Assembly: GCA_023441125.1 (NCBI GenBank)
Contig: JAEZQV010000388.1
Coordinates: forward strand, 1-17,626
Direction: 5' to 3'
DNA: 17,626 nucleotides
Source of the DNA: Bacillota bacterium
GTDB lineage: Bacteria > Bacillota_C > Negativicutes > Sporomusales > Sporomusaceae
Shown here: in pieces, positions 7,314 to 14,434 of the stretch
Layout of the letters: the number at the start of each line of letters is the position of its first letter
Numbering within the stretch: position 1 is the stretch's first letter
Program-made: the position numbers and the translations under genes
Notes under the pieces: generated by a model
What the model was told of the DNA's origin: nothing
Database searches by the model: none
The model's input: only the letters and a program-made list of their open reading frames with translations

Positions 7314-8258
7314 TTAGCCTTTTTTGCGGCTGACCGCCTTTTTAGCAGCGGCGACAATGGCGTCCTCGGTAAGATTATATTTTTTCAGCAGGTCGCCCGG
7401 CGTCCCTGACTCCCCGAAGGTATCCAGCACGCCAACCCGTTCCAGCGGTACCGGTGCGTTTTCGACCACCACTTCGGCTACGGCGCTGCCCAGGCCGCCA
7501 ATGATGCTGTGCTCTTCACAGGTTACTATGGCCCCGGTCTCGCGGGCGGCGGCGATAATGGCCGCTTTATCGATCGGCTTGATGGAGGCCATATCCAGTA
7601 CCCGGGCACTTATTCCCTGGGAAATAAGCTGTTCGGCTGCATGCCGGGCCGGTGCCACCATAATGCCGCAGGCGATGATGGTAACATCCGTGCCGTCAGT
7701 CAGCAGCGCCGCTTTCCCGATTTTGAACTCATAGGCTTCGCCAAACACGTTCGGCACGGCAGCCCGTCCCAGGCGGATATACACCGGCCCCTGGTATTCG
7801 GCGGCAAAATCGATGACCTGCTTCGTTTCCGTGGCATCGGCCGGCACGATAACCGTCATATTGGGCACGGCCCGCATCACGGCAATATCCTCGACCGACT
7901 GGTGGGAGGCGCCGTCTTCGCCGACGGTCAGCCCGGCGTGGGTTGCCGCAATTTTAACATTTAACTGCGGATAGCAGATGGAATTGCGCACCTGTTCAAA
8001 GGCCCGGCCGGTGGCAAACATGGCAAAAGTGGAAACAAAGGGAATTTTGCCGGCAGCCGCCAGGCCGGCAGCCACCCCCATCATATTCTGCTCGGCAATG
8101 CCGACATTGACGAACCGGTCAGGATGCGCTTTGGCAAATACATTGGTTTTGGTGGATTTGGACAGGTCGGCGTCCAGGACTACAATATTCTTATTGCGAT
8201 CACCTAGGTCTTTCAGCGCCAGACCGTAGGCTTCGCGGGTTGCAAGTTGATCACCCAT
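7314..8258 (-). CDS. Transketolase, C-terminal subunit (pyrimidine-binding and C-terminal domains)
   Basis: Second half of a two-gene transketolase, which moves two-carbon ketol units between sugar phosphates in the non-oxidative pentose phosphate pathway using thiamine diphosphate. 314 residues. The Pyr domain has the cofactor-activating Glu56 in NVGIAEQNMMG, followed by FATGRAFEQVRN and the THAGLTVGEDGASHQ segment (about 106–120). The C-terminal domain contains GAIVTCEEHSIIGGLGSAVAE. Length is normal for split C-terminal subunits. The start is the ATG at 8256–8258 with AGAGGTG about 11 bases upstream. The N-terminal partner gene is 337 bases upstream rather than adjacent, because repeats fill the gap. 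DXS-like enzymes share the Pyr domain, but the paired N-terminal gene supports transketolase. Confidence 0.93.
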   Translation of the reverse strand: MGDQLATREAYGLALKDLGDRNKNIVVLDADLSKSTKTNVFAKAHPDRFVNVGIAEQNMMGVAAGLAAAGKIPFVSTFAMFATGRAFEQVRNSICYPQLNVKIAATHAGLTVGEDGASHQSVEDIAVMRAVPNMTVIVPADATETKQVIDFAAEYQGPVYIRLGRAAVPNVFGEAYEFKIGKAALLTDGTDVTIIACGIMVAPARHAAEQLISQGISARVLDMASIKPIDKAAIIAAARETGAIVTCEEHSIIGGLGSAVAEVVVENAPVPLERVGVLDTFGESGTPGDLLKKYNLTEDAIVAAAKKAVSRKKG

Positions 8259-8283
8259 GGATAGCTTTGCACCTCTTTCGTAG

Positions 8284-8466
8284 GCGAATGGTTCTGAACG
8301 CCCATCTGCCCGATGCTGTTACAACAAGCCTGCTGCCTACCAACTACCGTATCGTAGTCTCATAGGCGACGGTGTTGTTCTGCGGGCGTTCCCTCCAGCG
8401 TACGGCCAGTACGCTTGCGGGTACGTCCTCGGCGCGCCTAGCATCTGGGCATTCATAACCATCCGC
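8284..8466. repeat. Palindromic repeat element, copy 1 (183 bp), between the transketolase genes
   Basis: The imperfect terminal inverted repeats are 8284–8309 and 8441–8466 (21 of 26 positions pair). Inside lies a core of about 77 bases (8379–8455) that matches the complement of copy 2 (9517–9643) at close to 88%. The core has a short stem AGCGTAC at 8397–8403 with GTACGCT at 8409–8415, and the palindrome GGCGCGCC at 8431–8438. This copy carries about 60 extra bases (about 8310–8370) absent from copy 2. There is no open reading frame of note, so it is a non-coding MITE- or REP-like element. The family name is unknown to me. Confidence 0.8.
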
Positions 8467-8504
8467 GCATATATTCAAGACTTCTAAGAGACGATGGTGA
8501 ACTC

Positions 8505-8524
8505 GTTTCAGCTATAGCTGAAAC
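8505..8524. repeat. Perfect 20-base palindrome sharing the end sequence of repeat copy 2
   Basis: GTTTCAGCTATAGCTGAAAC is fully self-complementary. Its first 11 bases also occur at 9637–9647, spanning the outer end of repeat copy 2 and the adjoining yitT codons. It looks like two outward-facing element ends (TTTCAG and CTGAAA) joined by a short spacer. It could be an operator, a hairpin or a scar of the repeat family; the sequence alone does not decide. Confidence 0.6.
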
Positions 8525-8544
8525 ATCGGGATGCGTTTACAGAA

Positions 8545-8578
8545 CCTAAGCCGCCTGTAGAGGCGGGAGTTTTATTAT
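8545..8578 (+). terminator. Plus-strand stem-loop with T run, possible end of a decayed IS200/IS605-type element
   Basis: CCGCCT (8551–8556), loop GTAG and AGGCGG (8561–8566) are followed by GAGTTTTATTA, a terminator-like arrangement pointing in the plus direction although all genes are on the minus strand. The context TAAGCC–stem–GGGAGTTTT resembles the 3' ends of IS200/IS605 elements that carry tnpB and their guide-RNA scaffolds. No transposase remnant is visible next to it. Read in the minus direction it lacks a T run, so it should not stop transketolase transcription. Confidence 0.4.
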
Positions 8579-8595
8579 CAGCTAAGAAATCGATC

Positions 8596-9438
8596 TCAGT
8601 CTTCTATACCATCCAGCACGGATAAGAACAGTTTGCATTCTTCCTGGCTGGGGGCTTTGCCGTGCCAGTCGACTACGTTTTCCATCTGGCAGACGCCTTT
8701 GCCTTTGATGGTCTTAGCCACAATCATGGTGGGTTTGTCTTTTACTGTTTTGGCGGTCTGAATGGCGTCGTAGATGGCGCTATAGTCGTGGCCGTCGATG
8801 ACCAGCACATGCCAGCCGAAGGCCTGCCACTTTTCAGGAATGGGCAGCGGGGACATGACTTCGGTCACCGGACCGTCGATTTGCAGGCCGTTGAAGTCAA
8901 CAAAGGCCGTGAGGTTGTCCAATTTGTAGTGAGCGGCAAACATGGCCGCTTCCCAGATTTGGCCTTCCTCCAGTTCGCCGTCGCCTAAGAGCGCATAGAC
9001 CCGGTAGTCGCGGGCATCCAGCTTGGCGGCCAGCGCCATGCCATTGGCGGCGCTTAAGCCTTGTCCCAGCGAACCGGTCGACATATCAACCCCGGGAATG
9101 TGTTTCATCTCCGGGTGGCCCTGGAGGCGGCTGTTAATTTTGCGCAAGGTCATGAGTTCTTCGACCGGTAAAAAGCCTTTTTCCGCCAAAGTGGCGTACA
9201 GTACCGGCGCGGCATGGCCTTTGGACAGGACAAAACGGTCCCGGTCGGCGTCATGCGCTTTGTCCGGCGCTACGTTCATCTCGGCAAAATACAGCACAGT
9301 CATAATATCTGTCGCCGACAGCGAACCGCCGGGATGACCGGATTTGGCCTCGGTAACCATGCGTACGATATTGCGTCTGATGGATTTGGCCCGGCCAGCA
9401 AGCTCGCTAAGCTGCTGCGGAGTAAGTTTCTGAGTCAT
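8596..9438 (-). CDS. Transketolase, N-terminal subunit (thiamine diphosphate-binding)
   Basis: First half of the split transketolase; it supplies the diphosphate/Mg-binding domain and pairs with the downstream C-terminal subunit. 280 residues. Visible: SGHPGGSLS with His35, LSKGHAAPVLYA with His75, the loop STGSLGQGLSAANGMA (120–135), and the thiamine motif starting GDGELEEGQ at 152 and closing with Asn183 in FVDFNGLQ. The length is that of standard N-terminal subunits. The start is the ATG at 9436–9438 with AGGAGG 7 bases upstream, a strong site. A plausible promoter sits at 9470–9499. The gene is bracketed by two inverted copies of the same repeat family (8284–8466 and 9517–9643), which is unusual for a conserved metabolic gene. 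The stop is TGA at 8596–8598. Confidence 0.95.
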   Translation of the reverse strand: MTQKLTPQQLSELAGRAKSIRRNIVRMVTEAKSGHPGGSLSATDIMTVLYFAEMNVAPDKAHDADRDRFVLSKGHAAPVLYATLAEKGFLPVEELMTLRKINSRLQGHPEMKHIPGVDMSTGSLGQGLSAANGMALAAKLDARDYRVYALLGDGELEEGQIWEAAMFAAHYKLDNLTAFVDFNGLQIDGPVTEVMSPLPIPEKWQAFGWHVLVIDGHDYSAIYDAIQTAKTVKDKPTMIVAKTIKGKGVCQMENVVDWHGKAPSQEECKLFLSVLDGIED

Positions 9439-9469
9439 TCCATAACCTCCTGTAAATCAATATTCCTAA

Positions 9470-9499
9470 TATATACTCTTACTGGTAAGCACTAAACAA
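9470..9499 (-). promoter_or_regulatory. Possible promoter of the transketolase genes
   Basis: On the minus strand TTGTTT (9494–9499) and TATATA (9470–9475) are separated by 18 bases, about 32 bases before the transketolase N-terminal start. It lies between repeat copy 2 and the gene, so the transketolase genes could be expressed independently of yitT. The match is moderate and the region is AT-rich, so chance is possible. Confidence 0.4.
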
Positions 9500-9516
9500 C
9501 CTAATTATGCTAAGGC

Positions 9517-9643
9517 CTGAAACTGGCTAGAAGTGTCCAGCTGCTAGGCGCGCCGAGGACGTGACCGTAAGCGTACTGGACGTACGCTGGAGGAAGCGCC
9601 CGCAGAAGCAACAACGCAGATGGGCGCTTCTAGCCAGTTTCAG
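9517..9643. repeat. Palindromic repeat element, copy 2 (127 bp), between yitT and transketolase
   Basis: It has perfect 17-base terminal inverted repeats, CTGAAACTGGCTAGAAG at 9517–9533 with its complement at 9627–9643, extending to about 28 bases with 3 mismatches. The core matches copy 1 in inverted orientation: inner stem AGCGTAC/GTACGCT at 9570–9576 and 9582–9588, and GGCGCGCC at 9547–9554. TATGC occurs on both sides (9506–9510 and 9645–9649), but neither copy directly abuts the repeat ends. The right end overlaps the yitT stop codon. Non-coding, MITE- or REP-like. Confidence 0.85.
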
Positions 9644-10485
9644 CTATGCGTTTTGAAGCCTTCGCCCAACACCTCATGCGCGTCGGCGACAATAACGAAA
9701 GCCTGGCGGTCAATCCGGTAGACAAGCTCCTTGATATGGGATACCTCGCCGGTACTGACCACACAGAACACGACATCGCGGTCGGTCTTGGTATACGCGC
9801 CGCGGCCGGCCAGAAATGTCACGCCCCGCCCCAGCTCGGCCATAATGGCATCGGCCACGGCGCCGGCTGAGTCGGACATGATGAAAAAGGCTTTGGCCGA
9901 ACTGGCGCCTTCCTGCACCAGATCAATGATGTGTGTGGTAATAAACAAAGAAATAAGTCCGTATAATGAGAGTTCCGCACTGCCGAACACAATGCCGGCC
10001 GTGGCGATAACAAAAAAGTCAACACCTAACAGCGACTGTCCGATGCTGATGCCTGTTAATTTATTAATAATGGCCGCTGCCAAATCCGTGCCGGCGGTAG
10101 TTCCCCTGAATTTAAACACAATCCCCATGCCGACACCGGCGACAACGCCGCCGTAGAGCGAGCTTAAGAGCAGATCATGCGTCAATACCGGCACCAGCGG
10201 GGCCGTCAGATCGATGGTGGCAGCCAATATGCCGGCCCCTAAGAGGGTGTTCATCCCGAAACGGGCGCCCAGCAGCCTGACGCTAACCAAAAACATGGGG
10301 ATGTCCATGGCCAGCATGGTTATGCCGACCGGCAGCCCGAAGGTATGATGAAGCACGGTGGCCAGGCCGCTGGTACCGCCGGCGGCTACCTTGTTAGGAA
10401 TTAAAAACATATTCAGCGCCAGGGCGGTGATTACCGTCCCCAGCACGATTCCCAAGTAGTCTCGCAGCCACTTTCTCTTCACCAT
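9640..10485 (-). CDS. YitT family membrane protein (DUF161 plus DUF2179)
   Basis: Integral membrane protein of unknown transport role, common in Firmicutes. 281 residues: five or six membrane segments (about 8–180) with the family pattern NMFLIPNKVAAGGTSGLATVL near the start and FKFRGTTAGTDLAAAI (about 124–140), then a soluble C-terminal DUF2179 domain (about 195–275, ending VIVADAHEVLGEGF). The start is the ATG at 10483–10485. Its ribosome site GGAGG overlaps the stop codon of csaB, so the two genes are coupled (9-base gap). The TGA stop at 9640–9642 lies inside the terminal inverted repeat of element copy 2, so the last codon or two may have been altered by that insertion. The domain still reaches normal length. 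Biochemical function is not established for the family. Confidence 0.92.
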   Translation of the reverse strand: MVKRKWLRDYLGIVLGTVITALALNMFLIPNKVAAGGTSGLATVLHHTFGLPVGITMLAMDIPMFLVSVRLLGARFGMNTLLGAGILAATIDLTAPLVPVLTHDLLLSSLYGGVVAGVGMGIVFKFRGTTAGTDLAAAIINKLTGISIGQSLLGVDFFVIATAGIVFGSAELSLYGLISLFITTHIIDLVQEGASSAKAFFIMSDSAGAVADAIMAELGRGVTFLAGRGAYTKTDRDVVFCVVSTGEVSHIKELVYRIDRQAFVIVADAHEVLGEGFKTHS

Positions 10486-10494
10486 CGCTACCTC

Positions 10495-11592
10495 CTACTG
10501 TTGTTGTTTCACCAGGCTAAGCGCGAGTTCGGCATTTTGAAAGGCTTTGTTCCGCAACGTATTGATACGGTCTTCCCGCTCGGGGCTGGCCTGTTTGCGT
10601 TCAGCCCACAGCTGGCGGATGCGGGTCATCAGGGCCTCGTCGGTAACCGTTTTTAGGGTGCCAACGTGCCGTTCGCCGATCGTTTCCAGAAAACGGTCAA
10701 TTTTGGGGTCATAAGATATGCCTGCCATCGGGACATGCATGACGGCGGCAAAGATCAGCGCGTGCAGGCGGATGCCGATTAAGAGGTCCAGATTGCCTAC
10801 CAGCGATAACAGCTCGCTGGTGGTATATTCCCCGGGCAATACCGCGGCGGGATGCTTCATCCGGCCGGCAATCTTCCGGGAAACGCTCAGGTCGTCAGGG
10901 TATTGCATGGGGATAAATACCACCCGGGCGCCCAATTCTTCAATCATCAGGTCGGCGGCATGGGCCAGAACCTGCTTGAAATGGCCCCAGTCCTTCCACT
11001 CCCGGACCGAAATACCGATAAGCGGGGCCACACCTTCCTGGCCATGGTGCTTTAAAATGGCCCGGCCAATCTGTTTAGCCACCGGATGCATGGCCAGCAC
11101 CGGATCGGCGGTAATATAAACGGGCGGCGCAGTCACCTTCAGCCGTTTCAACTCCTCATAGGAGCCCTCATCGCGGACGGTAATCAGATCCACCATATTG
11201 CCGATATAGCGCATGGCGCCCTGAGCCAGGGACCCCTGCACCGGGCCAATGCCCTGCGCATACAGCATCACCGGCCGGCCCAGTTTTTTGGCCAGCATCA
11301 TGATGCTGAGATAATAGTAGAGGCTGCGGTCACTGGTCACATCCTGCAAGAGACTGCCGCCGCCGCTGATTAAAAGCTGGCTTTTGGTCATGACTTTGGC
11401 AATCTCGGGATAGTTTAGACGGTACACGGCGGCAACGCCGTGCCGCCGTCTGGTATCTTCCGGATTGCCGGAGATAACAGTAATATTAATATTAGGTTCA
11501 ATGTCGGTCAGGGCTTCGATCATGGCTGCCAGCATGGCTTCATCGCCGGCATTGGCAAAACCGTAATAGCCTGAGACAACAATATCACTCAT
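10495..11592 (-). CDS. csaB: Polysaccharide pyruvyl transferase CsaB
   Basis: CsaB adds ketal-pyruvate to cell-wall polysaccharide, the modification recognised by SLH domains of S-layer and envelope proteins in Bacillus anthracis and relatives. 365 residues of the polysaccharide pyruvyl transferase fold. Visible: MSDIVVSGYYGFANAGDEAML at the N-terminus, the glycine-rich LLISGGGSLLQDVTS (about 72–86), LYAQGIGPVQGSLA, a central GISVREWKDW, and the late GIRLHALIFAAVMHVPM typical of the family. The start ATG (11590–11592) overlaps the end of the DUF5693 gene by 8 bases, and yitT follows after 9 bases, so the three form one transcript. In a diderm host the pyruvylated acceptor might be a peptidoglycan-linked polymer that tethers SLH-bearing outer-membrane proteins; that is inference. 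Confidence 0.93.
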   Translation of the reverse strand: MSDIVVSGYYGFANAGDEAMLAAMIEALTDIEPNINITVISGNPEDTRRRHGVAAVYRLNYPEIAKVMTKSQLLISGGGSLLQDVTSDRSLYYYLSIMMLAKKLGRPVMLYAQGIGPVQGSLAQGAMRYIGNMVDLITVRDEGSYEELKRLKVTAPPVYITADPVLAMHPVAKQIGRAILKHHGQEGVAPLIGISVREWKDWGHFKQVLAHAADLMIEELGARVVFIPMQYPDDLSVSRKIAGRMKHPAAVLPGEYTTSELLSLVGNLDLLIGIRLHALIFAAVMHVPMAGISYDPKIDRFLETIGERHVGTLKTVTDEALMTRIRQLWAERKQASPEREDRINTLRNKAFQNAELALSLVKQQQ

Positions 11593-13654
11593 GGGCTGCC
11601 GGACTCCTTCCCAAACGGGTCACAACAACCTGGACCACATAGATACAAACTACGGCAATTACCCCAATTACGGCCCCCAGTACCATCCCGTCCCAGCCCC
11701 GTACGCTTGACATCAGCACCGGCGTTCTGATATGGGCAAAGGTTTCAACCAGCGAACCCTGGCCGATGGTGGCAGCCACAATCAGGAGATATTGAACCAG
11801 CCGCGGCCATTGGCGGTAAAAAGCCAGCACCGCCAGCAAAAAGGCCGGATGACCGATCATAAATTCCTTTTCCCGCGGCCGGGCATACATAACCTGTTCC
11901 AGGAAAGCCCGCAGCTTAAGTTCAACAGCCGGTACCGGCACGCCGGCCGTATGGCCGGAACGGCCCACAAAGACCCAGGCGGCAAAGGCGGCGGCGCCAA
12001 ATAGCAGCAGTATTTTTACATTAATCGGGTAGTCCAGAATGCCGGTGACCTGCTTCCAGAGATTGCGGGGACTGATGGTCTGAGCCTCGCCGAATAAGTT
12101 ATAGCGGGCTAAGTAAGCAATCGTTACCAGGATGATAGGCGCAACAAAGGTAAGCTTAACCCCCCGGAAGATCTCCATCTCCAGGAAAAAGCGCACATCG
12201 CTCAGCGCGGCTCCCAGATAAAAGCCGCCGGCCAGCGAAAATAACGTGGTAATTACCAGGGCGCCTACCCCGGCGACAATGATTCGGCCCAAGCCGGCCG
12301 CTGGGTCAAAAGCACCGGCGGCCTCCAGGCGGCGCCAGCGGTCTAACTGCCAGATCATGGCCAGGGCCGGGAAAACAGTGGCGCTGGCCAACGCGGCCAG
12401 TTGCCGGCAAAAGGTGCCGCCGCCTTTCAGGATCGGAACGATCAGCACTACCGCCAGCACCGCCGTAAGGGCGTACTGCCAGCGGACGGCAAACGGGTAA
12501 ACCAGCGACAGATACAACACACCGGCCGCCGTCGCGCCCAGCACAACCAGCGCTAACAGCCAGGGCGAGGCAAAATACGGCGTAAAGGTACCGGCCCGCC
12601 CCAGAGTAAAGCCTTCAGCCAGCAAGGCGTCCCGGGTACCGGACACATAATCTAAGTTGGTTTCGAGCAGCGTCTTGCCGGGCTCGGGTTTTTCAAAATT
12701 ACGCATCAGATTAATGCGGATATTGCGTTCCTGGTCGGTAACCGCCCAGCGCTGCACAGCCTCAGCCACTTTCAGCTTGGGCTGCTCGTCTTTGGGGATT
12801 GAGTATACCCGGGCCGCCTTGTAATTTAGGGCGGTCGCGACCGGCAGCAGACCTTCCTGTTTAAAAAACTGCAGTTGCAGCGGATGCTCAATCATCGCCA
12901 GGGTCAGCTGGCGGTCTTTAAAGTTCTGGACGGTAAGCGGCAATACATCCGGATACCCCAGCACCTCATCGCCGGAAAACATAATAGTAGTAACATTCTT
13001 GACGCCGGCCAGGCGTTCAAATACCGCATTTACATCATCCGGCGTTACTTTCAAATAGTTGGCCGGCCGGGCCACTACGTAAAAGCCCATTTTCTCCACG
13101 GCCGCCAGTTCATCAGCCGGCAAACCAAGATTCCATTTTATAACTTTTTCAAAATTAGCTTTGGCCGCTAACACCGGCCGGTCACCGTCGGCTAAAAGAC
13201 TCACCCGGTCAGACCCCAGACGGCGGCTTAAATCACTCCTAACTTCCTGAAAGACCTGCTTATCCTGGCCGATAACATAGACATCCTCAGCCTGGATTTT
13301 GCCGGCGGCGATCAGGTTCAGCCAGAAGGGATCGGTCAGCGTGCCGGTACGGTGCTGGTGGAGGAGATCGGCACCAGGCAGCGCAGTAACTTTACCGCTT
13401 TTATTGAGTTTTTCCAGCGTAGCTTCATAAACAGCCAGCGAAGTAATGCCGGCTGCCTTAAAGCGGCTGAAGAGCTCCGGCGGCGCTACGCCCTCGATTT
13501 GCGCCAATTCCATAATGTTTTCATATTCCATAACCAGGTCAACCGTAGCGTTGGCCTGCTCAACCCCGTGCCGCTGCCACGAAATAGTCAGCGCCGCCAG
13601 CAGACCAACCAGGATCAAGCCAATTAACAGTTTATTATATTGAAAGGTTGACAA
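11585..13654 (-). CDS. DUF5693 family large membrane protein
   Basis: 689 residues, function unknown. One N-terminal membrane segment (about 8–25) is followed by an extracytoplasmic region of roughly 330 residues (VAPPELFSRFKAAGITSLAVYEATL; the stretch near GVKNVTTIMFSGDEVLGYP suggests an alpha/beta fold). A membrane half with about eight segments follows from about 360 (SPWLLALVVLGATAAGVLYLS onward) to the end. This layout and the tight link to csaB match the DUF5693 family often found beside csaB, so a role in synthesis or export of the pyruvylated wall polymer is a reasonable guess, but none is shown. The start is a TTG at 13652–13654 with GGTGGAGA just upstream; no ATG lies close. Its TGA overlaps the csaB ATG (ATGAGTGA). 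The neighbour upstream is a DUF2993 lipid-binding protein, 59 bases away. Confidence 0.8.
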   Translation of the reverse strand: MSTFQYNKLLIGLILVGLLAALTISWQRHGVEQANATVDLVMEYENIMELAQIEGVAPPELFSRFKAAGITSLAVYEATLEKLNKSGKVTALPGADLLHQHRTGTLTDPFWLNLIAAGKIQAEDVYVIGQDKQVFQEVRSDLSRRLGSDRVSLLADGDRPVLAAKANFEKVIKWNLGLPADELAAVEKMGFYVVARPANYLKVTPDDVNAVFERLAGVKNVTTIMFSGDEVLGYPDVLPLTVQNFKDRQLTLAMIEHPLQLQFFKQEGLLPVATALNYKAARVYSIPKDEQPKLKVAEAVQRWAVTDQERNIRINLMRNFEKPEPGKTLLETNLDYVSGTRDALLAEGFTLGRAGTFTPYFASPWLLALVVLGATAAGVLYLSLVYPFAVRWQYALTAVLAVVLIVPILKGGGTFCRQLAALASATVFPALAMIWQLDRWRRLEAAGAFDPAAGLGRIIVAGVGALVITTLFSLAGGFYLGAALSDVRFFLEMEIFRGVKLTFVAPIILVTIAYLARYNLFGEAQTISPRNLWKQVTGILDYPINVKILLLFGAAAFAAWVFVGRSGHTAGVPVPAVELKLRAFLEQVMYARPREKEFMIGHPAFLLAVLAFYRQWPRLVQYLLIVAATIGQGSLVETFAHIRTPVLMSSVRGWDGMVLGAVIGVIAVVCIYVVQVVVTRLGRSPAAHE

Positions 13655-13713
13655 AATCTCTCCACCCTTTGAAACATCTCGTTTCTCATATTCATGTACT
13701 AATTATTCCCGGT

Positions 13714-14406
13714 TTAACCGCGATTATCGGTATGAATAACAACCTGGCCCTGTTCCATGACGACGTCGCGTACATTCACGCCAAACGGCATTTTTTTCAG
13801 ATCCACCAGCGGCACCTCGGTCAGCAGCGCCCCGCCGATGCTCCCTACCGGTGAATTGTTGATCCAGAACCGGTCGGCGACAAATTTGATGCGCCGGTTT
13901 TCACGATCGCCGGCAATCCGGCCTTCCAGCTTGACATCCACACGGGCAATGCTGCCCAGCGTTAATACGCTGGTAACCTCCACCTTGCCGGCGGTAACAC
14001 TGACGACCGCATTTTTGACGCCTTTGACCGAACTGTTAAGATAGGCGGCTATTTCCTCCTGAGTAAGCGTAGCCGTCACTGCCACATCATCAACTTTTTC
14101 CAGCACCAGTTTCCGTCCGGTGAACAGGGACGGCATATTGACGGTTACGCCGCCCAGTGCAATATGCATATTGCGGAAGGTGATCCGATCGGTTTGAACA
14201 TCGCTGGCATCGGCGGTAACGCGGTCAAACTGGCCGCCCAGCATGAACAGCGCGGGATTTTTCTCTACTCTGGCCGTTACCTGTTTACTGCCGGTCAGGT
14301 CTTGCAGCCCCTGGGCCACGATACCGGACACCACTTTGGGCAGGGCAAGCTGCACACCGGCGATTACCATGACAATAAACAAAATCCAAGTTGTCAAACG
14401 TTTCAT
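13714..14406 (-). CDS. DUF2993 (LmeA-type) phospholipid-binding protein
   Basis: 230 residues with an N-terminal membrane anchor or uncleaved signal (about 5–23), then a beta-rich domain of the DUF2993 family. In actinobacteria the family member LmeA binds phospholipid and affects envelope lipoglycan. Visible: alternating hydrophobic strands from about 40 to 225, the repeated RVEKNPALFMLGGQFDRVTADASDVQ and ITFRNMHIALGGVTVNMP pattern, TLTQEEIAAYLNSS, and the late WINNSPVGSIGG. The role here is inferred from family and location next to envelope genes. The start is the ATG at 14404–14406 with GGGGGA 9 bases upstream. It begins 28 bases after prfB ends and probably shares its transcript. Periplasmic location is likely if the host is diderm. 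Confidence 0.8.
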   Translation of the reverse strand: MKRLTTWILFIVMVIAGVQLALPKVVSGIVAQGLQDLTGSKQVTARVEKNPALFMLGGQFDRVTADASDVQTDRITFRNMHIALGGVTVNMPSLFTGRKLVLEKVDDVAVTATLTQEEIAAYLNSSVKGVKNAVVSVTAGKVEVTSVLTLGSIARVDVKLEGRIAGDRENRRIKFVADRFWINNSPVGSIGGALLTEVPLVDLKKMPFGVNVRDVVMEQGQVVIHTDNRG

Positions 14407-14434
14407 TAGGGTACTTCCCCCTTAGAAAAAACTT

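Noticed and set aside
8284..9643. CRISPR array or att sites formed by the repeats
   Set aside because: There are only two copies, in inverted orientation about 1 kb apart with a metabolic gene between; no regular spacers, cas genes or integrase are present.
13655..13713. Small gene or RNA between the DUF2993 and DUF5693 genes
   Set aside because: Only 59 bases, with no open frame, hairpin or promoter beyond the ribosome site of the next gene.
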